From contig CM074766.1 of assembly GCA_037355855.1 (NCBI GenBank), forward strand, positions 744,001 to 808,000: a stretch of DNA of 64,000 nucleotides, read 5' to 3'. Position numbers and translations under genes: made by a program. Shown here piece after piece: positions 10,507 through 22,620 of the stretch (within the stretch, counting starts at the first letter, position 1; each line of letters opens with the position of its first letter). The notes beneath the pieces are model-generated. The model had not been told where the DNA came from and ran no database searches. It was given only the letters and a program-made list of their open reading frames with translations. The DNA comes from Pseudo-nitzschia pungens (lineage: Eukaryota; Bacillariophyta; Bacillariophyceae; Bacillariales; Bacillariaceae).

Positions 10507-11863
10507 GACTATAAAATTTGACCCGTTACAGGAATGGCAGGACCGTTGCTGGCGACGAAAATATTTTTTTATTTTTCTGTTGTGTACGGCACGAATGCGG
10601 ATCAACAGCCAGCAACTTGTGAGAAGTGAGACTTGGTCGTAATACCGTACCTTTTTTAATTAAAGAACCGTGCCTCCTGTTGACGGGAACGATATTATTA
10701 GTATTACCGAAGTATTTTTTTTCCACACCGGTACACGTAAGGTTAAGACTTACCCATACACGTACCAACCAATTGTAAGCCTACTCGTAATTTTACTCGT
10801 AAGATCACTCGTACTCGTATTACGAGTAACCTGGTACTATTATTTTTTGTACTTTTGGATGTAATTACGATGTGCGACACGTTTGCGATGTTTCCCACGT
10901 CTCCCACGTTTGGAATGAATGAATCGGGTTACGAGGCACCGACATGGGGCACGTTTGAACAACGTCTCCCACGTTTGGAATGAATCGGGTTACGAGTCAG
11001 TCAGTCAACAAAAACTTCAGAAAAGTAAAATGTTCGAAGTGAAAGTAACTTACGGTGTTGGTACGTACACGTAATATTCGAATGTACGTACCGTATATAT
11101 GATACTACATGCAAGACCTTGGCATTACTAATATAGTAAGGTTTACTACGTATGTGTGACCCCTCACTGGTACGGGTATGCACCAGCAATAGTGCTAACA
11201 CAGAAAAACTCGTTGTTCTGCAGATTCAAGATCTCTCTGCTTGTCTTGCTGACAGACAATCCGCCATTCGAAAGATAATTGAGTACTAGTACTTGCACCG
11301 GTACTACTCGTATTACAGAGGAGGACGAGGACCGCGATCAGCATATTCTTGTTGTGATGGCGGAGAACGAGGAGTACCGTAGTACTAGGCATCATGCTGG
11401 CGAGTAATTCGATCCTTGCCATCTGACTTTGTGCTGTTCTTTACCAGTAGTTTCGATGATTTAACTTTGAAAACCAATGGTCTCAACTTTGTTGAACTGC
11501 TCTGCCATGCACTTGCTGTAGTACTAGTACTAGTACTAGTGGAATTCATTTTTTTCCACGAATTGCTACGAGGATCGTCGTCCCACGGCGGCCTCATGAC
11601 GTTGTCAGAGTGTACAATATTTCAATTCTGATTGCATGTGGTGCCAAGAACAAAAGGCTGAATGAAATGATTGGCAACGGACAAAGAACGAGGTAAAAGT
11701 AACTGAACGTAACTACTTGGTGTAAATGGCAAGACGTCACAAGCCAGTCGAAAAAATAATGGTACTTTATAGAAGAACCTTCTGGTATTCTGAAGTCTGC
11801 AAGTAGGATAAGCAGCGACTTCAATGTTTGTAGCCAGGGGACACGATGAGATCACCCCTTCAA
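10507..11863. other. Spacer with duplicated segment and GTAC/CTAG words
   Basis: CGTCTCCCACGTTTGGAATG followed by GAATCGGGTTACGAG occurs twice (about 10897-10944 and 10962-10999). Repeated CTCGTAA/CTCGTACTCGT words lie at 10785-10830, and a TAGTACTAGTACTAGTAC run at 11519. No gene is supported. Confidence 0.45.
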
Positions 11864-13006
11864 TTAGGATCCTTTCCTTTGTTTCTCAACGAACCGCTCG
11901 ACTTCTAGACGATCGTTCGAAGCAATTTGCTGGGCTCGAATCTTGCAGTCCTCTGTAACACTCATGGAGGCGGCGGCAATGGCTTCATCGCAGCAACCGT
12001 CGGTATATGCAGCGTTCGGAATCTGATCCTGGTAGTCCCACTGCCTGTCTTGTTCGATCAAAACTTTTTCGAGACACTTCAATCGTTTCGATTGAGTTCG
12101 AAGTGCATTTAGCTTCATCTTGCTTTCCAAGCCACGGATGCAATATGATGAATTCTGTTCTTGTTCCACCCTGGCGATGAGAGATTCATCTCGTTCACAG
12201 ATTTCTGTGAATTCTTCATGTTGTAGCCATGAATTTCGGATCTCCTCGTTGGTCATTTCCATCCGCGATATTGTAGGATATACGGAATTGGCAGCATATT
12301 CAAAGCGAACACCCCTTCGTCTTCGCTTTGGCCTTCTGGAGTTTCCAGATAATGGACTGGACTCAGTGGTCGTACAGCATAGAGGAGCGGAAGGTGGTCG
12401 TTGCATGATTTTCATTGCTTCGTTTTCCACAGAAACAGCAGCTGTAGCAGTGGGAGGAGTCCCAATTCCGATGCCATCCTGGTATAGGTGAAGCATCCTA
12501 ATCTGTCTCTCCCTATGAAGTGACATCTTTGAAAGTGCTGTGTTCACACCCGACACGTCGGACCTTCTTGCCACGGGAGACACAAACTGTTGGTTTTCCA
12601 CATGCTTTATGTGCTGAGGTGCTCCACTTTGATCAATGTTCGTACCATCATCGTTTTCATCGTTGCAATCGCCGCTCCCTTTGTTGTCAGCGCTGCTTCC
12701 GTGGCCCAAAATCTTATGTGCGGCGTTGATGGCTTGTGATTTTCTGCGGGACAAATTTCCGTCGACAACGATTTGTTCCTGATATGTAACTAGAAGTGAG
12801 GATGGCAGTCGAGTCGGGGAGTTCGCTGCGTGCAAAGGAATCGTGCTCTCGTTGCTTTTATTTATTGCTTTTCGACCCTCGGTGTGATGATTGGGTTTCA
12901 TTTTTGGGTGTTGCCCGTCCTGGTGCTGCAGACGAGCATTAATCAAGGATGAACTAATTGTACCATCAAAATCATGATGGTCGAGCAGATGGAGTGACGG
13001 GTCCAT
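11864..13006 (-). CDS. Uncharacterised stramenopile RGLE-motif protein
   Basis: A single ATG-started frame of 380 aa. Residues 1-230 are polar, low complexity and probably disordered. The C-terminal 150 residues carry an ordered pattern: a basic RRPKRRRRGVRFEY patch, SRMEMTNEEIRNSWLQHEEF, and then CIRGLESKMKLNALRTQSKR followed by a helical segment ending in Gln/Arg. From memory this W-x-x-x-E ... RGLE ... R arrangement is common among uncharacterised proteins of diatoms and brown algae; no function is established. The basic patch could be a nuclear signal. No intron is apparent. Confidence 0.75.
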   Translation of the reverse strand: MDPSLHLLDHHDFDGTISSSLINARLQHQDGQHPKMKPNHHTEGRKAINKSNESTIPLHAANSPTRLPSSLLVTYQEQIVVDGNLSRRKSQAINAAHKILGHGSSADNKGSGDCNDENDDGTNIDQSGAPQHIKHVENQQFVSPVARRSDVSGVNTALSKMSLHRERQIRMLHLYQDGIGIGTPPTATAAVSVENEAMKIMQRPPSAPLCCTTTESSPLSGNSRRPKRRRRGVRFEYAANSVYPTISRMEMTNEEIRNSWLQHEEFTEICERDESLIARVEQEQNSSYCIRGLESKMKLNALRTQSKRLKCLEKVLIEQDRQWDYQDQIPNAAYTDGCCDEAIAAASMSVTEDCKIRAQQIASNDRLEVERFVEKQRKGS

Positions 13007-15097
13007 TCTTTTCTGCTTGTTGCGTTGATTGTCAACTGCTTATCCGATCCGGATGTTGTTGCTTGGAATCCCCGAAACAAAGCCTTGCAATGGCAATGAA
13101 ATTGGATAAATTGAATTCCTGCTCTCCGCTTGACAATATTTTGTTCGAAAATATCGTGCACTTGCTGATATTCCAATAACCAATAACGGTTTTGGCTTCA
13201 CAGTTTCAGAAGGAGGTTGATAGATTTGCATTGATTAACGGACACAGGAATATGGAAAGCAGTTATGCTACAGGTAAGAATTAAGAACTACGATCCAAAA
13301 TATTAAGCTGATTATTATCTACATAAAAACGAATTGTCAATTACGCATGCAATTAAATAAATCTGTGAAGTGTACAATATCATATATGGAATGAAAGGGC
13401 TATAAAAGGACCACGTCTGGGAATAAAAAATTCTCACTAGACTCTGAGAAAAATGCGGTACTATCCAGTAGTGGTTGAAGTTTGTCTCAATAAAATTCTA
13501 TGCTGTATCGATCAGTCTTCGTTCTTATTTTTTTAGTCTATTAAATAATACTATCGTTACAGGATATTCAAAGATTAAGTCACGTATCTATTCTATATTA
13601 ATCGTCTACTACTCAAAAAACAGATAAAATATCTTTTTCCATAGTCACTACCCTTCGCACGAGCGACCTAGAACACTTCAGAATGATTCTAGACGAAGCA
13701 AAACGGAGCATGTCGAACGGAACATGCTCTTGCGATACACAAAAAATAAGGTTCAACCGTGAACCAACTGCTACTGTACGTACGGTACACTCTAATAAAA
13801 AATCACACTTTCATGCACAACAGACGAAGTTCGAACTTGGTGCGGGAATCGTAAGGTACCATAGGTGTGCAAGTGATTCCTTTCTACCATCGACGAAAAT
13901 CACACTCCTATCTCCAGTTCGGCACAGCGGTGACGGTTTCTTTTTAGTGACATGGCGAGTTTGCTGCGCGGCGGCAACAGAGATGCCAGCAAAAGCTGAT
14001 ACGTGATTACATAACGCATGATTTTTTTTCTGTTTTCAGTGGGTTCCCCCGGACGCAGTTCTTGTTCGGTCCGCAACACAACAATGCGAAAAGATGCATA
14101 CGGAAAGTATTAGTATTTTAATACTTTCCGAGAGGTCTTGATGGATGCTTTCGATGAGATGTCTCTTGGTGGCCCGCTTGGGTGCCACAGCAGGAGCGAA
14201 CCTTGCATCTTTGTAGGAATCTCGGACCTCTTCTCGACTCGCGACTTCTGTGACGACAGGTTGTTTTTCGTATGGGTGAACGAGCGACTGGCGACGAACG
14301 AGTGACCGGATCGCTGCCTGGGTCTATTGTGCGTTGGTATGCGATGCAAAGCAACGCAAAATAGAGCAACGCAACGCAACAAATAGTTCCAGGAGCAGGA
14401 GTCCGGTCGCTGGATCACGCATAGCGTTTGATTCGATTCGATTCGATTTGATTCGGTTCGAATGGACCATGGTTCGGTTCGATGCCATTGTTGGCCTCCG
14501 AATCGCGGTGGTCCGAGGGTAGAGGTTCGTTGTTACATCGTGCGTGTGTGTTGATGGTTACGATCGATCGATATTGATCGATCGATATCGACCAATCGAT
14601 CAAGCAAGGAATGGCAATCGCAATCGATTCGGTACTGCCCGCATTGCACTTTGGGTCCGTAAGCGCAACGTCCAAGCGACGCGGTGGCTGTTTGGCCAAC
14701 CGGGAACGTCACAACGATAACGCAGTGGTTCGTTCGACCTAAAACCAAACCCGATCCAAACCAAACCAATTTGTGGCGCCGCCCGCAGTCGACCTAAACC
14801 CCTTCGAAATCGGAACCCATCGTCAGCTAATGGTGGCGGGCAACGATCCGAGTGTGGTACCGTAAGTAAGGATCGTTGACGTGCGGTGTTGGAATCTTCT
14901 CCGGCGCCGTACTGAGCTCGGGGAACGTTACATGACATCTTCGGAGTATATTCATTCTTCCTAGTACACGCGGCGCAGACCGACGCTGAGACACACAAAC
15001 ACACATGTAGTTTCCAACATGTAGAAGTCAAATCTAGAGAGAATCGACTCGTAGTTCAAAGTTGCGGTGTCACTTGTGTAGGTTGATTTAATACGTA
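13007..15097. other. Spacer with simple repeats
   Basis: The ATG frame 13683-14006 (+, 107 aa) has no motif and is not called. GATTC repeats lie at 14430-14455, and interrupted palindromic GATCGAT repeats at 14558-14605. A CAACGCAACG run lies at 14352-14378. The AGTATTAGTATTTTAATACTTT near 14107 can fold as a short hairpin. Confidence 0.4.
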
Positions 15098-16215
15098 TTA
15101 CATTTGCGTACAAAACTGCCCAAGGGAACAGACATACGGACATGCAACATTGCCTACACTCTGCTTCAATGCGAGTGTAAGGCGGGCAAATGATTTTTTG
15201 TTTCGCTTCGGAACTCTGTTGCTGGCAGTACACTCAGTTGCGTTCCGAAACGGTTTTGATCTTTCGTTCATGGACGTGTCGGTGTCACGAGGTACCGGTC
15301 TGTGTTTCTACTATTGTATAGGTGGCATTCCGGTGCCACGATGCACCGGGATTTGCCAATCATTCACAACGACTCTTACAGGAGCGAACGAATCGAGTCA
15401 CGGTCCTCGCTTCGCAATTCGTCCAGGAAAACCTGGTGCGGAGACACGCTCCCGGTCGTCAAGGCGCGGGTTCGGGGAGCCAGTGACAGCGCTGAAAAGG
15501 ATTGCCGCGTGTGACCATCATCGCTGTAGGTTCGGCTCTGGCGGTTCGTTACAGGGGTTGGCGGATGCTTACGATGATGATGATGATGATGATGATGGTG
15601 GTGATGATAATGGTGATGATTGCGGTGGTGACGGTTCGATTCGCATCCGTGATTCGTGGTTCGGACTGTCCGAGAAGGATGTCTCGAGCTCGATGGGTGG
15701 TTATGGTGATGGAGGTTATGATGTCCGATAGAGGATCCGTCTGTTCGTTTCGCACGCAGCATGACGTACATTTCCGTCTCGTTGCTGGGCACCGTGGATC
15801 TCGTCTGATCAGTGGAATATTCGTTTTCGTCTTCCGATCCGAAACTATTGCAGCGTTGTCGTTGCATTCTTTTTGCAGCCACCATGCGCCTCAGCTTCCG
15901 TTGTCTCCGAGCCAAGAAACAGCGCAGAATGAGATGCTTGAGATAGATCATCACGTTCCGATGCTTTTTCTTCTTGGAGGAAGACGACGACGAGGGCGCA
16001 GACGAAGGTTCCGTCCGATGCGTCGGTGGCGATTGCGCACTTAGAATAGCGTGAATTTTGCCGCGTTGGGTGCGGATGCCGCTTCGGTAGATGATTCGTG
16101 GATGCACCCGCGCGATCCGGAGAGCGAGAAGACGAGGACCGGGACAGGGAAGAAGACGAAACGGAAGCCGAGAGCGATCTGTGGATGCGCTGGCTTGCGT
16201 GTTGTTGGTACTCAT
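15098..16215 (-). CDS. Hypothetical basic, His-rich two-exon protein
   Basis: The exons 16215-15380 and 15299-15098 give 345 aa; the 80-bp intron (GTAAGA...ACACAG) lies in phase 2 and the second exon stays open for 67 codons. The N-terminus is Ser/Thr/Arg-rich. A Ser run followed by four Lys precedes a short hydrophobic segment (IYLKHLILRCFLARRQRKLRR). The middle holds a tract of about 12 consecutive His encoded by a CAT/CAC repeat (+ strand ATG/GTG run near 15570-15605). His tracts can bind metal ions, but slippage of a microsatellite is a simpler explanation. I do not recognise the family. Confidence 0.5.
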
Positions 16216-18508
16216 AGTCGATCTCGACGTGACCGCGATTGTGACTATGGCTACTGTTGTTGATTATCTCGTTTTCGTTGTTAATGTTGTTGCTCTTTTT
16301 GCTTTTGCTTTTGCTTTTGTTGCTTTGTTGTTGTTGTTGTTGTTGTTGTTTGCGTTCTCCATCTTCCTAGTCGTTTTGCGAATGTCACTCATTCCGTATT
16401 CTTCGCGAGGCCGGACTCGACGATTGTTTCGGGAGGGACGGTACAAAGGTGCCGTGGTCGGATGCATGTTGTTTCGCATTGCTTCGTTTGTGTGTTAGTT
16501 TGATTCGTGGTTTCTCGGAATTATAAACACGATGGAATTGTGCTCGGAGGTCCGTCCGGCTCAAAAGTCGTTGGTCGTATGTTTGATCTTGGCTCGGTCC
16601 CGCATCTGGATCAAAAAGCCTGTAAGTTCTCAATCGTTCCTTGTTCCACCGAGGTGCAGCCGGTATCACCAGCACCGGCAATGTTTGACCTCTCTCTTGG
16701 GTGAAACAAAGAAAGGCGCCACTCGGTAGACTGCTTTGACACAGGTTAATTCTACAAATCAATCAAAAGCACTTCAAGTGTTACAAAGAGTGGATTCAAA
16801 GTCGATCATGAGAGGTGATAAGGGCCTTCACAATAATCGTGCGTTTTTCCTCTCTTTTTTTTTTTGCCCGCGTGCATCGCATGGGGCAGAAGAATCATCG
16901 AATAATCCAATCGCATGTGGTAAATCTTACTTGTACCAAACGTAATTTTTTACAGTCCGTAATTACAGAGCTGTAGTTCTTTTCCGTAACTGGTGGTACC
17001 GGCAGTACTTTGACAAACGGGTACCGAATGCCTTGACGGCACTTTGACACCCGGAATTCTTTTTTGTTGTCAGTTCGACCAAAAAACGGAATCGAATTTC
17101 CGTAAGTACCGTAGCGCCGACCCTGCGCGATTGGACAATCGTGCGTACTTGTCCGTAATTCACAAAGTGCAACGTCCAACGCAGATTCGCCAAAACATGA
17201 GTCAGACACCGGCATAAACGTTTGTCCACCTGACGGTCGTGCTACCGATCCCGGTGAGCGAGGAAGTAACGGCAAATCCCAGGGGAAACCCAACCCTTCA
17301 TTCCCGGGTACCGGTAACCGTCAACTATCGTTGTACCACCACGCATGCAGCCGGCACCAACAAACGACCCGCGAAGGGACGAGTATGCACGGCTCGAGGG
17401 AATTGCGAAGTAAGGTTACTTCGAGGAATCAATCGGATGCGCGGTGACAAGATCAACATCAGGCGAGGGAACAATTTGTTTAAGGCCCTGCCATCACTGG
17501 AAATGTCGTTCCATAACAAAAACACGAATCACAAAACCGAAGCAACTCCAATGATCCGATGCCCATTTCCTCCGATCGGTATAGGTAACTAGTACATTTT
17601 TGTTATTCAAATCGTATGAATAGAGGCATGCAAAAAATAGTACCGTATCATAAAGTCTAAAGGGAGTGTCATGGTTTCTGAGTCTTCTCTGATAACTTAA
17701 CCGGGACAGCAGTACCGTACTTCAATGCTGGAACGGCGTTGCAAATGTCATTCTTTGACGACAGAAAGTAAGATCACTTTCGACACAGTTTGCTCGTACG
17801 CATAACCTTCCTTGCTGACGCAAGTCGTAGGCAGAGGCACTACCCAGATCCTAATCGGAAGATGATGGTTGCATTCTGTGCGATCAGCGATCGAGAGAAA
17901 CAGGTTCGTGAACCCCTCCCAGAAGACTTAAACAACGAGAGAAATCCTTCGTTTGTCAACGTTTCACATGAACAGTTGAGTACAATCGAAACTCGAATTC
18001 ACCAAGGCGAATCTTCCTATCCAGCGCTCGCACACTCTACCACACTATTCGGTAGGAAAAGTGGTCATAAACAATGATCATACTTTAAATATTCCGAGTA
18101 CAACAGCTATTGATTCTAGTTTGTTTGTCGCAAATGCATACTTCCATCCATTCTGAGCCATTCCCTCCGCTACAATCTCTTTTCATAACAATGGATTCAT
18201 CGCACTTGTCCTGGTCCAACACGCACGCACCACGATGCGTCGTCCTCGCACATACCAAGGAGGATCGCACCAAAGTGGTCCGTGTTGTCGTTTCGTCTCG
18301 TTTCTTTCGTTTGGCATTGCCTGATACACGGCAATCCTAAGGTCCGCTGGTTCTTGCGAGCACGGTCGAGTCCTTCCTCCGGAGTACCGAGGTCTCCGCG
18401 TTCCTTCCGTGTAGCTCCGAGTTCAGGTCCAAATAATTCGCGCCATACTTCATGCGGACAAAGCTCCTCGGATCTCAGTGGCGAGCGCCACGCAACCAAC
18501 GTCTGGAA
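16216..18508. other. Long spacer without supported gene
   Basis: GTT/GCTTTT simple repeats lie at 16280-16350 and a T-tract at 16850-16865. Frames such as 17239-17592 and 17790-18077 (+) lack an ATG at their start and any motif. GTAAGGTTAC occurs at 17409. Pairs of GTACCGGTA and GTACCGTA words are frequent. Confidence 0.45.
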
Positions 18509-18852
18509 TTAGTTCCGGGCCCGCATATACTTGACTCCCTTGCCGGCGTCGTCATCGTCATCATCGTCATCGTCGTCGTCGTCTCCGCCCTTGCCGTACG
18601 ACTCGGTTCCTTTGCCATCGCTCTTGTTCTTCTTGCTGCTCTTGCCTCCCTTGCCCTTGCCGGCGTCGTCATCGTCGTCGTCGTCGTCGTCATCTCCTCC
18701 CTTGCCAACAGGTTTGGTGCCCTTGCTTCCCTTGCCCTTGCCCTTGCCGTCATCGTCGTCGTCGTCGTCTCCGCCCTTGCCGTACGACTTGATTCCTTTG
18801 CCTTTATCGCTATTGCTCTTCTTGCTGCTCTTGCCTCCCTTGCCCTTGCCGG

Positions 18853-18883
<31 letters not shown>

Positions 18884-19038
18884 ATCTCCTCCCTTGCCAA
18901 CAGGTTTGGTGCCCTTGCTTCCCTTGCCCTTGCCGTCATCGTCGTCGTCGTCGTCTCCGCCCTTGCCGTACGACTTGATTCCTTTGCCTTTATCGCTATT
19001 GCTCTTCTTGCTGCTCTTGCCTCCCTTGCCCTTGCCGG

Positions 19039-19069
<31 letters not shown>

Positions 19070-20417
19070 ATCTCCTCCCTTGCCAACAGGTTTGGTGTCC
19101 TTGCTTCCCTTGCCCTTGCCGTCGTCGTCGTCGTCGTCGTCGTCTCCGCCCTTGCCGTACGACTTGATTCCTTTGCCTTTACCGCTATTGCTCTTCTTGC
19201 TGCTCTTGCCTCCCTTGCCGTCGTCGTCGTCGTCTCCTCCCTTGCCCTTGGCCTTGGTTCCCTTTCCGCTGTAATAAAAGGTTCCCTTTCCGCCGTAGTA
19301 ATAGGTTCCCTTTCCGCCGTAGTAAGTGATTCCCTTGCCGTCGTCGTCATCGTCGTCTCCTCCCTTCTTGGAGGACTTGCCTCCCTTGCCCTTGCCCTTT
19401 CCGTCGTCGTCATCATCATCGTCGTCGTCGTCTCCTCCTTTTCCCTTACCTTCCATCTTGCTTCCCTTTCCTTTGCCCGCCGACTTGCTTTTCTTTGGGT
19501 TTTCACCTTTGCATGGAAATCATACAACAAACCAGATTGTGAGATACGATCAACAGTGTCCAAAGCCATTCCGTGCCAATACCTCACCAAACCAGACAAC
19601 GAGCGAATGGAACTCACCTTTGCCGTATCCCTTGCCTGTAACAGATCGCAGCAACCAGCGTGTTAGCCACGACATGTACAATGAACGCATGTCAGCTCCA
19701 AACAAGATCCAACAGGACAAACACGCAACTTACCAGAATCATCATCGTCGTCGTCGTCGTCGTCTCCGCGGGTCTGTACAAATGAGAACAAGCATCGTGC
19801 AGGAGTGTAAGGTTCAGAGCGTAATCGCCGCTAGACGCATTCCAGACTTAAAACTGGATACTTACGGGTGTTGGTTTCTTGGTTGGTTTCTTGGTTGGTT
19901 TCTTGGTGGGTTTCTTGGTTGGTTTCTTGGTTGGTTTCTTGGTGGGTTTCTTGGTGGGTTTCTTGGTAGGTTTCGTGGTTGGGCGCTTGGTTGGTTTGCG
20001 GGTTGGTTTACGGGTTGGCTCGACCCCCTTTCCTTTTCCGTCGTCGTCGTCGTCTCCTATCTTTGCTGACTTGCTTGATTTACCCTTGCCTTTTCCATCA
20101 TCGTCGTTGCCCAATTGGCGACTTCTGCGATTCACTTGAGAGACAACCTGGTAGCCACGGATTTGATTTTGGGCATAGGGGACAAACGCATGCTCTTCAT
20201 CCACTGCCCTCTCATCCGCAAGAGCAACAGGGATGGGTTCCAGAGCAGTCGGTGAGAGGAGCAACAACTCGGACTCTCCACCGCTGGAGACGGGAGGGTT
20301 CATTGCATCCCACTCGAGTTCCGCAACTTTCGGGGTGTCCTGCAGTGAAGCAATTGCCCTCCCGGTACATGCGATCACACCGACCAAAAGCGGCAAGCCA
20401 AGTTTCATTCCCTTCAT
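18509..20417 (-). CDS. Secreted cingulin/silaffin-like low-complexity protein
   Basis: Four exons (20417-19866, 19773-19734, 19635-19618, 19506-18509) with GT-AG introns in matching phase give 535 aa. Residues 1-24 form a signal peptide (MKGMKLGLPLLVGVIACTG). A hydrophilic linker ends in RRSRQLG near residue 98, resembling the RXL processing site of diatom wall proteins. Then come a Lys/Asp segment with KSSKSAK, about a dozen KPTK/RPT repeats (residues 135-183), and a long alternation of poly-Asp blocks (5-12 Asp) with GKGKGGKSSKK modules. A Tyr-rich patch (TYYGGKGTYYYGGKGTFYYSG, residues about 263-283) lies among them. KSSK occurs six times. K-x-x-K lysines and Tyr-rich repeats are hallmarks of silaffins and cingulins of silica walls, so a role in biosilica organics is inferred; no homology search was possible. 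The exact start could also be the ATG at 20408. Confidence 0.75.
18543..19230 (-). repeat. Internal 186-189-bp coding repeats
   Basis: Within the last exon of the low-complexity gene, near-identical units start at 18662, 18851 and 19037, each encoding poly-Asp, GKGKGGKSSKKSNS, a GIKSYGKGG module, a second poly-Asp and GSKGTKPVGKGG. A shortened unit starts at 18543. The high nucleotide identity points to recent unequal exchange or to a collapsed or expanded assembly region. Confidence 0.85.
19872..20025 (-). repeat. 12-bp repeats encoding KPTK units
   Basis: Repeats of GGTTTCTTGGTT and variants (+ strand) encode Lys-Pro-Thr-Lys/Arg units in exon 1 of the low-complexity secreted gene. About a dozen copies are present, with degeneration at the upstream end (RKPT, RPT, TKPT). 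Confidence 0.85.
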
Positions 20418-22052
20418 GGTAATTTCCGTTCAGATTGGATGGCTCTGGTTTTCGAAACACTCACAGACCGATAGTTGGTGTTGTGATTGACTTCCTTTGG
20501 GAATTATGAGGAGAATGGATCCTCAAACCATCTAAGCTCTCCTCGCCGATTCTCTCCGTCGATTGTCCACATCGATTGCGCATCCCCATCGTGAACAAAC
20601 ACGACGGCGTTAGTTCAGTTTTAAGCATTATAGTAATCTAGCGCCTAAAGACTATGAATACCTTCGAATGGTTGCCAAATTCAACTGCAAAATCGTTTGA
20701 CATGTATTGGACCGAGGAATATTATCAAACTGATGTCAGCTACTTTGTCTGAAGAGTATCATCGCCGACTCCAGTTGAATCTCGTTACAGAATACTCTGA
20801 TCTGGAAAATCCGAGTTCAAGAAAAGTCTCGATGTCAGTTTCTGGTGTATTAACCGGGAACCAGTAGGGGATACGAGGAGTAAACTAAGATAACACAATC
20901 TTTCTATTTCAAGCCATAATGACAATTACGCATGCTTGCGCGTGACACCAATGGAATCAACTCTCGTGATCTCACATTGTATCATTATTGACTCGACTCA
21001 CTCATTCGATTCATACTGGTGCGAAACCTTGTCAGCTGAAAGCGATGATTTTCATGTGGGTTTGCGTTTGGTGTCTTTGATCTGTCACCGACAAACGGGA
21101 ATTTCCGGGCATTAATCGTACGGGTACGGGTAAGGTTTACTGGTACGGTACGGGTAAACCTTACCTTGAATCACTCTTTTTTGTTGTTGAAAAGAACGAT
21201 TTTTTTCCAATGGCATACCGGTAACCTTACGTCAACCTTACCGTACGGTACACGTACAGATCGTGTCAACAAAAAAGGTTCTGAAAATTGTATGGACCAA
21301 CACGAATGAAAGATGAGACCTCAAAAATGATTCCCAGAATCAGCAACTCTGGAGAGTAAGTTACCTCATCACACGAAACTTTTAATCTATCCAGCTCACT
21401 ATTTGTAGATAACCATTGCTATATTTGCTACCAATAAGGAGTCCTACTAATCACCTTGGTTGTATTCTGATATTCTACACTACGATTACACTTCAATAAG
21501 ATTCTTTTTGGTTTCCTGTCACAATTTAATTCAACTTCTTTAGGTGTACGACTAGTACTACTAGTAGTATGGTAGTGTCTAAACCAATTGTTGTGGAGAA
21601 ACATGATTAGTAATAATTTGGAGTCCACAGTTAACATGCATCAGATGCTGGGCAAGTATTAGATGACCCCTACTAGAGTATGTCAAGGAGGGTAGCCTGT
21701 ACGGTAGTGCTGCGGGAAAGAATCCGTTTTGAAATAATGAAAATCTCATCTATTCTAACAGCATACGATGTCAGTGTGCTATTCATGGGGCGGTCAATGA
21801 AATATGAAAGGCAATAGTGCAATTTATGGAGGGAACTTAATGCACAATATTCACATTGCTCAACGTCTGTTTATGTATTCGATACAATCAATCGTAACTT
21901 GTTTTTTTACTTTACATGAAATAATGTTACCCCTTCTAAACTATGTAGTGGTTGAATTATTGTTACATCTTCCGGGAAAAATTGTGATTCAAGCAATGAT
22001 TAGGAAGTAGCTTGAAAGTTCAAATTGTGATATGCGGTAGGTTCAGATCCAA
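20418..22052. other. Spacer, no supported gene
   Basis: It includes the presumed promoter of the secreted low-complexity gene (20418-20700), where I see no clear TATA or other box. GGTACGGTACGGGTAAACCTTACC-type words cluster at 21115-21260, including an inverted pair around 21130-21165. Remaining frames are short. Confidence 0.45.
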
Positions 22053-22620
22053 TCATGGTTGTCGAAGTTCAACCTGCTGGAGAATACCTCGGAGAAAGAG
22101 ATCTTGTTCTTCTTTGTCGTCGATGGAATCCAGTGTCGCACGAGTCGTCTTGGCCAAGAGCTCGATCACCGAATTACGTTGATGGGGAATCTCTTTCCCC
22201 TCCCTTACTGAGCTCAAGACCAATTCGAGACTATCGGCGAAGTCCGATCGTTCGCAGTCAGATGTAATGTTGTTGTAAGTCTTCTCGGCACTTTCTACGA
22301 TGAACTTCGACACGATTGCAGGGAGTGGTGACAATTGCATCTGCTCATTTATCTTGCCCTCCTTGCTTTGATCGATACTACCGCATTTCCGAACAGTAAT
22401 ATGGGGCGACGGCGCGACATCAGCACGCTTACAGCATCTTTTCCTTCGGAAACTTCGGAATGGGTTCAAACGGAGGTTTCGGTTTATTAATTTCATCGTG
22501 AGTTTGGGTCGTAGTTTCTTTGATTGGTATTCTCAAATTATAAGATTTCTGGAGTGTTTTGTCCTTCTTTACGACTCTAGTTTTGCGTGTATGTGACTGC
22601 GAAGATGATGTGTGCTTACT
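22053..22620 (-). CDS. Hypothetical protein, 5' end unresolved
   Basis: Two blocks join across a 54-bp intron (GTAAGC...GCGGTAG): 22620-22433 and 22377-22053, in matching phase. The upstream block encodes a basic Ser/Thr/Lys/Pro-rich segment and has no in-frame ATG, so a first exon further upstream is likely but was not found. The downstream block encodes an acidic helical segment (IVSKFIVESAEKTYNN, then LELVLSSVREGKEIP, IELLAKTTRATLDSID). I do not recognise the family. The alternative is a single-exon gene from the ATG at 22496 (147 aa). Confidence 0.4.

Noticed and set aside
13683..14006. 107-aa plus-strand frame
   Set aside because: ATG-started but short, in AT-rich spacer, without motif or nearby splice signals.
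18452..19666. Long plus-strand frames (Ala/Val/Leu or Ser/Pro rich) over the low-complexity gene
   Set aside because: They are antisense readings of the GAC/GAT and GGCAAG repeats; the minus strand has the signal peptide, splice sites and sensible domains.
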